Positions 8,305 to 26,725 of a stretch of 48,355 bases of DNA are shown here, in pieces. The notes under the pieces are model-generated. The model had not been told where the DNA came from. It searched no databases and worked only from the letters and a program-made list of their open reading frames with translations. Every line of letters begins with the position of its first letter. Within the stretch, counting starts at the first letter, position 1. Origin of the DNA: Prado023 sp964418695 (GTDB lineage Bacteria > Actinomycetota > Actinomycetes > S36-B12 > CAIYMF01); NCBI GenBank assembly GCA_964418695.1, contig CAYQMN010000021.1, positions 1 to 48,355 of the forward strand. Direction: 5' to 3'. A program made the translations under genes and the position numbers.

Positions 8305-8391
8305 GTTCTTCTCCTGATCGTCGTGCCGGTTCTCGCGCGGTCATGCCCCGCGAGCCTGGCCGAACCCATTGGCTGTTCCAGCCGTTCTGGC

Positions 8392-8694
8392 TTACTTGGC
8401 CTTCTCGAGGATCTCCACCACGCGCCAGCGCTTCGTCGCCGACGTCGGGCGGGTCTCCATCAGCAGCACGCGGTCACCGACGCCGGCGGCGTTGGCCTCG
8501 TCGTGCGCCTTCAGCTTGGAGGTGCGCCGCACCACCTTGCCGTAGAGCGGGTGGGTGAAGCGGTCCTCGACGGCGACGACGACGGTCTTGTCCATCTTGT
8601 CGCTGACGACGTACCCCTCACGGGTCTTGCGGTAGCCGCGGGACAGCTCGGTCCCTTCGGTGGTGCTAGTCACAGCCTCATCCTTCGTGCTCAT
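8392..8694 (-). CDS. rpsQ: 30S ribosomal protein S17
   Basis: 100 aa from ATG 8694, in a TGATG overlap with rpmC; a GTG one codon earlier is the alternative. The N-terminus has about 20 extra Ser/Thr/Glu-rich residues before the OB-fold core (KTREGYVVSDKMDKTVVVAVEDRF). The conserved RVLLMETRPTSATKRWRVVEI follows. S17 is a primary 16S binder. It is the last gene of the S10 block. Confidence 0.97.
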   Translation of the reverse strand: MSTKDEAVTSTTEGTELSRGYRKTREGYVVSDKMDKTVVVAVEDRFTHPLYGKVVRRTSKLKAHDEANAAGVGDRVLLMETRPTSATKRWRVVEILEKAK

Positions 8695-8933
8695 CACTGG
8701 CCGCCCTCGTCGCTGGCGGACGGCTCGGCGGTGATGCCCAGCTCACGCTCGCGCATGACGGTGTAGATCCGGGCGATCTCGCGCTTGACCGCACGCAGGC
8801 GGCCGTGGCTCTCCAGCTGCCCGGTCGCGGCCTGGAAGCGCAGGTTGAACAGCTCCTCCTTGGCCTCGCGCAGCTTGAGGACCAGGTCCTCGGTGTCGAC
8901 GTTGCGCAGCTCGTCGGCGGTGATCGCGGCCAT
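8694..8933 (-). CDS. rpmC: 50S ribosomal protein L29
   Basis: 79 aa; two helices with ELRNVDTEDLVLKLREAKEELFNLRFQ and KREIARIYTVMRER. L29 borders the peptide exit tunnel and forms part of the docking site for trigger factor and SRP. It overlaps both neighbours by 1 bp, showing tight translational coupling. Confidence 0.97.
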   Translation of the reverse strand: MAAITADELRNVDTEDLVLKLREAKEELFNLRFQAATGQLESHGRLRAVKREIARIYTVMRERELGITAEPSASDEGGQ

Positions 8934-9349
8934 CAGTCCTCCACCTCACGCCGGACGATCCGGCACTTGATCGGCATCTTGTGCGCGGCGCGCAGCAGTG
9001 CCTCGCGAGCGACCTTCTCGTCCGGGTAGCTCAACTCGAACATCACGCGGCCCGGCTTCACGTTGGCCACCCACCACTCCGGGGAGCCCTTGCCCGAGCC
9101 CATGCGGGTCTCGGCCGGCTTCTTGGTCAGCGGGCGGTCCGGGTAGATCGTGATCCAGACCCGGCCACCACGGCGGATGTGCCGGTTGATCGCGATACGC
9201 GCGGCCTCGATCTGCCGGTTGGTGACGTAGGAGTGCTCCAGGGCCATCAGGCCGTACTGGCCGTGCACCACCTTGGTGCCGCCCGTCGCCGCGCCATGGC
9301 GGTCGGGACGGTGCTGCTTGCGGTGCTTCACCCGACGCGGGATCAGCAT
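8933..9349 (-). CDS. rplP: 50S ribosomal protein L16
   Basis: 138 aa: MLIPRRVKHRKQHR start, then RIAINRHIRRGGRVWITIYP and KPAETRMGSGKGSPEWWVA, all diagnostic of L16. It organises the A-site tRNA acceptor region in the 50S. It lies 2 bp after rpsC. Confidence 0.98.
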   Translation of the reverse strand: MLIPRRVKHRKQHRPDRHGAATGGTKVVHGQYGLMALEHSYVTNRQIEAARIAINRHIRRGGRVWITIYPDRPLTKKPAETRMGSGKGSPEWWVANVKPGRVMFELSYPDEKVAREALLRAAHKMPIKCRIVRREVED

Positions 9350-9351
9350 GG

Positions 9352-10125
9352 TCAGGCCTCCGTTCCGGTCTGGCCGGCACCGGTCGCAGCCCCGCCCTCA
9401 CGGTCGCGGCGGGGCCGCCCCGTGCTCGGACGACGGGCCGCGCCCATCCGGTTGGCGGCGGCCGCAGCCTCGCGCTCGGCGCGGGTGCCGGTCACGTCGC
9501 CCTTGTAGATCCACACCTTCACGCCGATCCGGCCGAAGGTGGTCCGGGCCTCGTAGAACCCGTAGTCGATGTCCGCGCGCAGCGTGTGCAGCGGCACGCG
9601 CCCCTCGCGGTAGAACTCCGAGCGCGACATCTCCGCGCCACCCAGGCGACCCGAGCACTGCACCCGGATGCCCTTGGCTCCGGAGCGCATCGTGGTCTGC
9701 ATGCCCTTGCGCATGGCCCGGCGGAACGAGACGCGGCTGGACAGCTGCTCGGCGATGCCCTGAGCGACCAGCTGGGCGTTCAGCTCGGGGTTCTTGACCT
9801 CGAGGATGTTCAACTGGACCTGCTTGCCGGTCAGCTTCTCCAGGTCGGTGCGGATGCGCTCGGCCTCCTGGCCGCGCCGGCCGATCACGATGCCCGGACG
9901 GGCGGTGTGGATGTCAACACGGACCCGGTCACGGGTGCGCTCGATGTCCACATGGCTGATGCCCGCGCGCTCCATGCCCTTGGTGAGCAGGCGACGGATC
10001 GCCACGTCCTCGGCCACGTAGTCGCGGTAGCGCTGACCCGGCTTGGTGGAGTCGGCGAACCAGCGGCTGGCGAAGTCGGTCGTGATGCCGAGGCGGAAGC
10101 CGTGGGGATTGACCTTCTGACCCAT
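9352..10125 (-). CDS. rpsC: 30S ribosomal protein S3
   Basis: 257 aa. It starts MGQKVNPHGFRLGITTDFASRW, has the KH domain with GIVIGRRGQEAERIR near residue 80, and the S3 C-terminal domain with GRLGGAEMSRSEFYREGRVPLHT. The last 40 residues are a charged Ala/Gly/Arg tail. S3 lines the mRNA entry channel with S4 and S5. It lies 3 bp after rplV. Confidence 0.98.
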   Translation of the reverse strand: MGQKVNPHGFRLGITTDFASRWFADSTKPGQRYRDYVAEDVAIRRLLTKGMERAGISHVDIERTRDRVRVDIHTARPGIVIGRRGQEAERIRTDLEKLTGKQVQLNILEVKNPELNAQLVAQGIAEQLSSRVSFRRAMRKGMQTTMRSGAKGIRVQCSGRLGGAEMSRSEFYREGRVPLHTLRADIDYGFYEARTTFGRIGVKVWIYKGDVTGTRAEREAAAAANRMGAARRPSTGRPRRDREGGAATGAGQTGTEA

Positions 10126-10128
10126 GGA

Positions 10129-10485
10129 TCAGCCCTTCTTCCCAGTCGCGGGACGCTCCGCGACGACGACGGTGATGTGGCTCGTGCGCTTGTTGATCCG
10201 GTAGGCACGGCCCTGCGCACGCGGGCGGAACCGCTTCATCGTCGGTCCCTCGTCGACGTACGCCTGCGAGACGTACAGCGTCGAGACGTCCGTGTGCCGG
10301 TGGTTGTGCACGGCGTTGGCGATGGCGCTGTCCAGCACCTTGCCGACCGGCTCGCTGGCGCCCTGCGGCGCGAACTGGAGCACGGCCTGCGCCTGCGCAG
10401 CCGGCAACCCACGGATGAGGTCCACCACTCGGCGGGCCTTCATGGGCGTGACGCGGACGAACCGCGCCTGGGCCCTGGCTTCCAT
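10129..10485 (-). CDS. rplV: 50S ribosomal protein L22
   Basis: 118 aa. It has ARFVRVTPMKARRVVDLIRG at the N-terminus, then the tunnel beta-hairpin region, with RFRPRAQGRAYRINKRTSHIT as the C-terminal signature. L22's loop forms the exit-tunnel constriction near the macrolide site, and no unusual change is obvious there. A 54-bp gap separates it from rpsS. Confidence 0.98.
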   Translation of the reverse strand: MEARAQARFVRVTPMKARRVVDLIRGLPAAQAQAVLQFAPQGASEPVGKVLDSAIANAVHNHRHTDVSTLYVSQAYVDEGPTMKRFRPRAQGRAYRINKRTSHITVVVAERPATGKKG

Positions 10486-10539
10486 CGCTCTCCCCTTGCT
10501 TCTTCTGCGTACTGGTGTCTGTCGGTGAGGCCACGCCGG

Positions 10540-10821
10540 TCAGCGGCGCTTGGCCTTCCGGTCGTCCTTGACATGGCCGCGGAACGTGCGGGTCGGAGCG
10601 AACTCGCCCAGCTTGTGGCCGACCATGTTCTCGGTGATGAACACCGGGATGTGCTTGCGCCCGTCGTGCACCGCGATGGTGTGCCCGAGCATGTCCGGCA
10701 CGATCATCGAACGGCGCGACCAGGTCTTGATCACGTTCTTGCTGCCCTTCGCGTTCTGGGCGTCCACCTTCTTGCTCAGGTGGTCGTCCACGAAGGGACC
10801 CTTCTTCAGGCTGCGCGGCAT
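10540..10821 (-). CDS. rpsS: 30S ribosomal protein S19
   Basis: 93 aa: MPRSLKKGPFVDDHLSKKV start and the signature HTIAVHDGRKHIPVFITENMVGHKLGEF. S19 pairs with S13 in the 30S head and contacts the A-site tRNA. It lies 10 bp after rplB. Confidence 0.98.
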   Translation of the reverse strand: MPRSLKKGPFVDDHLSKKVDAQNAKGSKNVIKTWSRRSMIVPDMLGHTIAVHDGRKHIPVFITENMVGHKLGEFAPTRTFRGHVKDDRKAKRR

Positions 10822-10831
10822 CTCAGGTTCC

Positions 10832-11668
10832 TCAGCGCTTCTTGCCGGTCTTGCGGCGGCGGACGATGAACTTGTCGGAGGGCTTGTGCGCGCTGCGCGT
10901 GCGGCCCTCGGGCTTGCCGGCCGGGTTGACCGGGTGACGGCCGCCGGAGGTCTTGCCCTCGCCGCCGCCGTGGGGGTGGTCGATCGGGTTCATGGCCACG
11001 CCACGCACCGTCGGGCGCTTGCCCTTCCAGCGCATGCGGCCCGCCTTGCCCCAGTTGATGTTGGACTGCTCGGCGTTGCCGACCTCGCCGATCGTCGCCC
11101 GGCAGCGGGCGTCGACGTTGCGGATCTCGCCGCTGGGCATCCGCAGCTGGGCGTAGGGACCGTCCTTGGCCACCAGCTGCACGCTGGAGCCGGCCGAGCG
11201 GGCGATCTTCGCCCCGCCGCCGGGCCGCAGCTCGACGGCGTGGATGACCGTGCCGACCGGGATGTTGCGCAGCGGCAGGTTGTTGCCCGGCTTGATGTCG
11301 GCCGTCGGGCCGGTCTCGATCCGGTCACCCTGCTTCAGGCGGTTCGGCGCCACGATGTAGCGCTTCTCGCCGTCCGCGAAGTGCAGCAGCGCGATGCGCG
11401 CGGTGCGGTTCGGGTCGTACTCGATGTGCGCGACCTTGGCCGGCACGCCGTCCTTGTCCGAGCGCTTGAAGTCGATCACCCGGTAGGCGCGCTTGTGCCC
11501 GCCGCCCTGGTGCCGGGTCGTGATCCGGCCCTGGTTGTTGCGCCCGCCCTTCTTGGGCAGCGGCTTGACCAGAGACTTCTCCGGCTCCGAGCGGGTGACC
11601 TCGACGAAGTCGGCGACCGACGAGCCACGACGGCCGGGGGTCGTCGGCTTGTACTTGCGGATTCCCAT
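10832..11668 (-). CDS. rplB: 50S ribosomal protein L2
   Basis: 278 aa from ATG 11668 (MGIRKYKPTTPGRRGSSV), the standard L2 length; longer in-frame upstream sequence belongs to the spacer after rplW. The peptidyl-transferase-proximal signature GVAMNPIDHPHGGGEGKTSGGRHPV is present, including the conserved His of DHPHGGGEG. L2 is needed for subunit association and peptidyl-transferase architecture. Confidence 0.98.
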   Translation of the reverse strand: MGIRKYKPTTPGRRGSSVADFVEVTRSEPEKSLVKPLPKKGGRNNQGRITTRHQGGGHKRAYRVIDFKRSDKDGVPAKVAHIEYDPNRTARIALLHFADGEKRYIVAPNRLKQGDRIETGPTADIKPGNNLPLRNIPVGTVIHAVELRPGGGAKIARSAGSSVQLVAKDGPYAQLRMPSGEIRNVDARCRATIGEVGNAEQSNINWGKAGRMRWKGKRPTVRGVAMNPIDHPHGGGEGKTSGGRHPVNPAGKPEGRTRSAHKPSDKFIVRRRKTGKKR

Positions 11669-11696
11669 GAGATTCCTCGTCCTCCTGGCGCCCCGG

Positions 11697-11996
11697 TCAG
11701 CTGACCGGGCCCCCGAAGATGTCGATGCGGTCACCCGGAGCGACCGAGACGATGGCGCGCTTGGTGTCCGCGCGGTGGCCGATGCCACCGCGCGTCCGGA
11801 CCGCCTTGCCGTCCCGGTTCTGGGTGTTGACGTTGACCACCTTCACGCCGAAGACCTTCTCCACGGCGATCTTGATCTCGGTCTTGTTCGCGTGCGGCGC
11901 GACGATGAACGTGTACTTGTTCTCGTCGAGCAGCCCGTAGCTCTTCTCGGAGATGACCGGGGCGATCAGCACGTCCCGGGGGTCGGCGATCCTCAT
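11697..11996 (-). CDS. rplW: 50S ribosomal protein L23
   Basis: 99 aa with DVLIAPVISEKSYGLLDENKY and KTEIKIAVEKVFGVKVVNVNT. L23 is the main ribosomal docking site for trigger factor and SRP at the exit tunnel. The start overlaps the rplD stop by 4 bp (ATGA). Confidence 0.98.
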   Translation of the reverse strand: MRIADPRDVLIAPVISEKSYGLLDENKYTFIVAPHANKTEIKIAVEKVFGVKVVNVNTQNRDGKAVRTRGGIGHRADTKRAIVSVAPGDRIDIFGGPVS

Positions 11997-12691
11997 TCCG
12001 CCGCCTCCTTCTCGCTGTCAGTGGCCGAGGTCTCGGCGGGCTCGACCGACGGGGTGGTCTCGACCGCCGCCGGCTTGCGCAGGAACTCGTCCAGAGCGCT
12101 CGCCGTGAAGACCACGTCGTCGCTGCACAGCACGTCGTAGGTGTTGAGCTGGTCGGCGACCAGCAGGTGCACGTCGGCCAGGTTCCGCAGGCTCTTCCAG
12201 CCCAGGATGTCCTCGCGGGCCACCACGACCAGCACGTTGCGCCGGTCGGTCAAGTGCGCCAGCGCCGCGCGAGCGGACTGGGCCGAGGGCACGTCACCGT
12301 CGACGACGGCGGTGAGCACGTGGACCCGGCCGTTGCGCGCCCGGTCGGAGAGGGCACCGCGCAGGGCGGCGGCCTTCATCTTCTTGGGCGTGCGCTGGTC
12401 GTAGCTGCGCGGCGTCGGGCCGTGCACCACGCCACCACCGGTGAACTGCGGCGCGCGGGTCGAGCCCTGGCGGGCGCGGCCGGTGCCCTTCTGCTTGTAG
12501 GGCTTGCGGCCACCACCGCGGACCTCGCCGCGGGTCTTGGTGTCGTGGGTGCCCTGGCGGGCGGCGGCCAGCTGGGCCACCACCACCTGGTGGATCAGCG
12601 GGACGTTGACCTGCACGTCGAAGACCTCGGCGGGCAGCTCCACGCTGCCGGTGCGGGTCCCCGCAGGATCAAGCACGTCGACGGTGGTCAT
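11993..12691 (-). CDS. rplD: 50S ribosomal protein L4
   Basis: 232 aa from ATG 12691 (MTTVDVLDPAGTRTGSVELP), 1 bp after the rplC stop. The tunnel extension GGGRKPYKQKGTGRARQGSTRAPQ is intact at residues about 64-88. The last 30 residues are a Glu/Thr/Ala-rich tail. In E. coli L4 represses the S10 operon through the leader; whether that holds here is unknown. Confidence 0.97.
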   Translation of the reverse strand: MTTVDVLDPAGTRTGSVELPAEVFDVQVNVPLIHQVVVAQLAAARQGTHDTKTRGEVRGGGRKPYKQKGTGRARQGSTRAPQFTGGGVVHGPTPRSYDQRTPKKMKAAALRGALSDRARNGRVHVLTAVVDGDVPSAQSARAALAHLTDRRNVLVVVAREDILGWKSLRNLADVHLLVADQLNTYDVLCSDDVVFTASALDEFLRKPAAVETTPSVEPAETSATDSEKEAAE

Positions 12692-12692
12692 G

Positions 12693-13337
12693 TCAGGCCC
12701 CCTTCGCGGCGGAGCGGACGAAGACCAGGCCCCCGGTGGGACCGGGCACCGCGCCCTTGATGAGCAGCAGGCCCTTCTCGGCATCCACGGCGTGGATGGT
12801 CAGGCTCTGCGTGGTCTGGCGAACCCCGCCCATGCGACCGGCCATCCGCACGCCCTTGAACACGCGGCCCGGAGTGGCGCAGGCGCCGATCGAGCCGGGC
12901 TTGCGGTGGTTGCGGTGCGCGCCGTGGCTGGCGCCCACGCCGGAGAAGCCGTGCCGCTTCATGACGCCGGCGAAGCCCTTGCCCTTGGTGGTGCCCACGA
13001 CGTCGACCTTCTGGCCGGCCTGGAACACCTCCGCGCTGATCTCCTGGCCCAGCTCGTAGCTGGCGGCATCGTCGGTGCGGATCTCGACCAGGTGGCGGCG
13101 CGGGGTGACGCCGGCGCCGCTGAAGTGCCCGGCCATCGGCTTGGTCACCTTGCGCGGGTCGATGGCGCCGTACCCGATCTGCACGGCCTCGTAGCCGTCG
13201 GCCTCGGGGTTGCGCACCTGCGTGACCACGCACGGGCCGGCCTTCACCACGGTCACCGGCACGACGCGGTTGGCGTCGTCCCAGACCTGGGTCATGCCGA
13301 GCTTCTCGCCCAGGATGCCCTTGACGTTGGTACCCAT
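12693..13337 (-). CDS. rplC: 50S ribosomal protein L3
   Basis: 214 aa: GILGEKLGMTQVWDDANRVVPVTVV at the N-terminus and the central-extension signature GVMKRHGFSGVGASHGAHRNHRKPGSIGACA. That loop carries the Gln/Asn methylation and peptidyl-transferase contacts. L3 is an early 50S assembly protein. It lies 8 bp after rpsJ. Confidence 0.98.
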   Translation of the reverse strand: MGTNVKGILGEKLGMTQVWDDANRVVPVTVVKAGPCVVTQVRNPEADGYEAVQIGYGAIDPRKVTKPMAGHFSGAGVTPRRHLVEIRTDDAASYELGQEISAEVFQAGQKVDVVGTTKGKGFAGVMKRHGFSGVGASHGAHRNHRKPGSIGACATPGRVFKGVRMAGRMGGVRQTTQSLTIHAVDAEKGLLLIKGAVPGPTGGLVFVRSAAKGA

Positions 13338-13345
13338 GTCAGTCC

Positions 13346-13654
13346 TTACAGCTTGATCTCGATGTCGACACCAGCCGGCAGGTCGAGGCGCATGAGCGAG
13401 TCGACGGTCTTGGGCGTGGGGTCGATGATGTCGATCAGCCGCTTGTGCGTGCGCATCTCGAAGTGCTCGCGGCTGTCCTTGTACTTGTGCGGAGAACGAA
13501 TGACGCAGTAGACGTTCTTCTCCGTTGGCAGCGGCACCGGGCCGGCCACGTGCGCACCCGTGCGGGTGACCGTCTCGACGATCTTGCGCGCCGAGCTGTC
13601 GATCACCTCGTGGTCGTATGCCTTGAGCCGGATGCGGATCTTCTGTCCCGCCAT
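13346..13654 (-). CDS. rpsJ: 30S ribosomal protein S10
   Basis: 102 aa: MAGQKIRIRLKAYDHEVIDSSARKIVETV and FEMRTHKRLIDIIDPTPKTVDSLMRLDLP. S10 doubles as NusE, the partner of NusB and NusG in transcription-translation coupling. It is the first gene of the S10 block. The 123-bp gap from tuf contains a strong hairpin terminator, so a separate S10 promoter is expected within about 75 bp, though I could not recognise one. Confidence 0.98.
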   Translation of the reverse strand: MAGQKIRIRLKAYDHEVIDSSARKIVETVTRTGAHVAGPVPLPTEKNVYCVIRSPHKYKDSREHFEMRTHKRLIDIIDPTPKTVDSLMRLDLPAGVDIEIKL

Positions 13655-13728
13655 GGTGGCTTCGCCTGTCCTTACTCGTCGGGTGGCCGGTGTCCGGCCG
13701 GTGGTTCCTGGCTGCCTGTCGTCCGCCG

Positions 13729-13766
13729 TGATGGGGCGCAGCGGCTGGCGCCGCCGCGCCCCATCA
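13729..13766 (-). terminator. Terminator after tuf
   Basis: An 11-bp stem (TGATGGGGCGC with its complement at 13756-13766) is extended after one A-C mismatch by 5 more pairs (GCGGC/GCCGC), capped by TGGC. It lies 12 bp beyond the tuf stop on the minus strand and separates the str and S10 transcripts. Confidence 0.8.
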
Positions 13767-13777
13767 CTTGAGTGCGA

Positions 13778-14971
<1,194 letters not shown>

Positions 14972-15167
14972 TGGGTCCCTCCTGGAGGACGCTCGGACTC
15001 GCCACTCGGCGGGTCCTGGTTCTGATCTTCTTGTTGGTCTTCGGTGGTCATTCCCCGGTCGGATCGGTCTCAGTCGTGAGATCGCCCACCCGGGGATGGT
15101 CTGTGTGGCTACTCGCCTCGTGCCTTCGCGGGCTTGTGGGCTCGGCGAGGGCCGGGCTCGCTGGCGC

Positions 15168-17267
<2,100 letters not shown>

Positions 17268-17290
17268 GTCGTACTCCGTCGTCTCTGGGG

Positions 17291-17761
17291 TTACCAGCGG
17301 TAGTGGGCGAAGGCCTTGTTCGCCTCGGCCATCTTGTGGGTGTCCTCGCGCTTCTTCACCGAGGCGCCCAGGCCGTTGGAGGCGTCGAGGATCTCGTTCA
17401 TGAGCCGGTCCTGCATGGTCTTCTCGCGGCGGCCACGGGAGTAGCCGACCAGCCAGCGCAGGGCCAGGGTGTGGGCGCGACCGGCCTTGACCTCGACCGG
17501 CACCTGGTAGGTGGCGCCACCGACGCGGCGGCTCTTCACCTCGAGCGTGGGACGGACGTTGTCCAGGGCACGCTTGAGCGTGACCACGGGATCGGTGCCG
17601 GTCTTCTCGCGGCAGCCCTCGAGCGCGCCGTACACGATGCGCTCGGCGGTGCTCTTCTTGCCGTCCTGCAGGATCTTGTTGACCAGCTGCGAGACGACCG
17701 GCGAGCCGTAGACCGGATCGACGACGACGGGGCGCTTGGCGGCGGGGCCCTTGCGCGGCAT
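17291..17761 (-). CDS. rpsG: 30S ribosomal protein S7
   Basis: 156 aa from ATG 17761 (MPRKGPAAKRPVVVDPVYGSPV), which gives the standard length and overlaps the rpsL stop by 1 bp; longer in-frame sequence upstream is rpsL read out of frame. The signature EVKSRRVGGATYQVPVEV is present. S7 nucleates the 30S head and in E. coli represses the str operon. Confidence 0.97.
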   Translation of the reverse strand: MPRKGPAAKRPVVVDPVYGSPVVSQLVNKILQDGKKSTAERIVYGALEGCREKTGTDPVVTLKRALDNVRPTLEVKSRRVGGATYQVPVEVKAGRAHTLALRWLVGYSRGRREKTMQDRLMNEILDASNGLGASVKKREDTHKMAEANKAFAHYRW

Positions 17762-18135
17762 CAGCTCTTCTCCTTCTTCGCTCCGTAGCGGCTGCGCGCC
17801 TGCTTGCGGTTCTTGACGCCCTGGGTGTCCAGCGCGCCGCGCACCACCTTGTAGCGCACGCCGGGCAGGTCCTTCACACGCCCGCCGCGGACGAGCACGA
17901 TCGAGTGCTCCTGCAGGTTGTGACCCACACCGGGGATGTAGGCGGTGACCTCGATGCCGCTGCTCAGGCGCACGCGGGCGACCTTGCGCAGGGCCGAGTT
18001 CGGCTTCTTGGGCGTGGTCGTGTAGACGCGGGTGCACACGCCGCGGCGCTGGGGGCTTCCCTTGAGCGCGGGCGTCTTGTTCTTGGCGACCTTGTCCTGC
18101 CGGCCCTTGCGGACCAACTGCTGGATCGTGGGCAC
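17761..18135 (-). CDS. rpsL: 30S ribosomal protein S12
   Basis: 124 aa from GTG 18135 (MPTIQQLVRKGRQDK), preceded at 5 nt by GGAG. S12 monitors codon-anticodon pairing in the decoding centre. TTPKKPNSALRK keeps Lys43 and VKDLPGVRY keeps Lys88, the positions where changes give streptomycin resistance, so the gene is of the sensitive type. It is first of the str operon, with a probable promoter near 18409-18438. Confidence 0.97.
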   Translation of the reverse strand: MPTIQQLVRKGRQDKVAKNKTPALKGSPQRRGVCTRVYTTTPKKPNSALRKVARVRLSSGIEVTAYIPGVGHNLQEHSIVLVRGGRVKDLPGVRYKVVRGALDTQGVKNRKQARSRYGAKKEKS

Positions 18136-18507
18136 TTCAACTCCGGTGCGGTGAGGCTGTCGTGGTCGGTTTGTGTCCGTTGTGCCCCGGTTCGCCGCCC
18201 CCCCGCGGTCGGGCGTGTCGCGGGCCGACAGGCGGCCAGCGATCACGATCGATCGTGTTGGGTGGATGGGCCGATGTCTCCCACCACTGCCTCAAGGGCC
18301 GTGGACCTGGCCGGCCGGCCGCCTGAGAGGGCGTCCTGGCCACTGCGAGGTGCGGGGAAGCACACGGTGCATCCTGCGGCGCCCGGGACGTCCCAGGCAC
18401 GAGAAGCAATCGTACCGGGTGGGAGTCATGCAGACCAAATCCCGGCCAAGGGCGCCACCCGTCGGAGAGGCCGGAGCGCGGCGCTCGGCAGCACCGCGCG
18501 ACGGATC
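18136..18507 (-). other. Gene-free spacer and leader upstream of rpsL
   Basis: 372 bp with no convincing gene. It holds a probable promoter at 18409-18438, a perfect 14-bp palindrome CACGATCGATCGTG at 18244-18257, and a GGCCGGCCGGCC-rich patch near 18310. No terminator for the DUF4190-like gene upstream was recognised, so some read-through into the str operon is possible. Confidence 0.6.
18409..18438 (-). promoter_or_regulatory. Probable str-operon promoter
   Basis: On the minus strand, a -10 box TACGAT (complement at 18409-18414) lies 18 nt after a -35-like TTGGTC (complement at 18433-18438). The predicted start near 18402 gives rpsL a leader of about 267 nt. Seen by eye only. Confidence 0.5.
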
Positions 18508-19185
18508 CTAGAACTGGGTGCCGTCGTTCAGGCCGCTCTCCACCCCGCTGCGGACCTCGTCCCAGAAGCCCGGGGTGGTGGTGACGAAGGCGAAGAACGC
18601 GATCATCAGCAGGATCCCGATGCCCCACAGGACGATGTTGATCCAGGCGACCCACTTCGTCGCCGCATTCATCGAGGCGCCGTCGAGGCGGCCGCCCGAT
18701 GCCTCGATCGCCCGGGTGGACTGCCTGGCCATGACAAGCGCGGCGATCGCCAGGACCACGGGACAGAACACCCACGCGCAGATCGCCAGGACCAGGGCAG
18801 GCACGGCCTTGCCCTCGGTCTGACGCGACGGAGGGGCGCTCGGGTAGCCGTAGCCATAGCCGGACCCGGGGTAGCCGCCAGGCTGCTGGTACCCCGAGGT
18901 GGGGTAGCCGGCCTGGGCGTTGGCCCCCTCCTGGCCGTATGCCCCCTGGGAGTAGCCCGGCGCCTGGCCGTAGGCCGAGCCGTAGGCGTCCTGGCCGTAG
19001 CCGTAGCCGGGCTGCTGTCCCCAGCCGTAGGGGTCCTGCCCGGAGCCCGGCTGCGGGTAGCCGGTCGGGGCGTAGGGAGACTGCGGGCCCGCGGCGGGCG
19101 CGCCGTAGTCCGGGGCCGGCGGCGACGCCTCGTCGCCCGCGCCCTGGGGCTCGGCGGTGCTGTCCTCGGGTCGCTGTGCGGTCAT
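18508..19185 (-). CDS. DUF4190-like membrane protein with Gly/Tyr/Pro/Gln-rich N-terminus
   Basis: 225 aa. Residues 1-122 are cytoplasmic-type low complexity rich in Gly, Tyr, Gln and Pro (repeats of the GYGYGQ / QPGYG kind). Residues about 127-205 resemble a DUF4190 domain with two membrane spans (128-152 and 178-203) joined by a short basic loop (ARQSTRAIEASGG). Function is unknown; actinobacteria have many such proteins. It sits alone between the rpoC terminator and the str promoter. TAGGCT ends 7 nt before the ATG, so the mRNA may be leaderless. Confidence 0.75.
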   Translation of the reverse strand: MTAQRPEDSTAEPQGAGDEASPPAPDYGAPAAGPQSPYAPTGYPQPGSGQDPYGWGQQPGYGYGQDAYGSAYGQAPGYSQGAYGQEGANAQAGYPTSGYQQPGGYPGSGYGYGYPSAPPSRQTEGKAVPALVLAICAWVFCPVVLAIAALVMARQSTRAIEASGGRLDGASMNAATKWVAWINIVLWGIGILLMIAFFAFVTTTPGFWDEVRSGVESGLNDGTQF

Positions 19186-19192
19186 GCCCGGG

Positions 19193-19198
19193 AGCCTA
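19193..19198 (-). promoter_or_regulatory. -10 box for a leaderless transcript of the DUF4190-like gene
   Basis: TAGGCT on the minus strand ends 7 nt before the ATG at 19185. No convincing -35 was found. This spacing is typical of actinobacterial leaderless genes. Confidence 0.4.
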
Positions 19199-19225
19199 CC
19201 CGCGCCCACCCAGAGCCCCCACGCG

Positions 19226-19273
19226 CACGACGAAGGGTGGCCGGACCGCGAGGTCTGGCCACCCTTCGTCGTG
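19226..19273 (-). terminator. Terminator after rpoC
   Basis: A perfect 17-bp stem (19226-19242 with 19257-19273) continues with five more pairs (one G-U) to a GCGA loop on the plus strand. It is 25 bp after the rpoC stop, one of the strongest hairpins in the window. Confidence 0.85.
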
Positions 19274-19298
19274 AACCACTCCTGAGCGGAGCTGCGGA

Positions 19299-23177
<3,879 letters not shown>

Positions 23178-23257
23178 GGTGTGTTCCTTCGGATCTCGTG
23201 TTCGGTTCGTCTTGTCCGGTGGGTCGCGGGCCCACGAGGGGCGGGCCCGCGACAGGC

Positions 23258-26725
<3,468 letters not shown>

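Noticed and set aside
15109..15167. Second KARGE-ending peptide just past fusA suggesting a duplicated end
   Set aside because: The resemblance is limited to a few codons in a different frame. No longer repeat is present.
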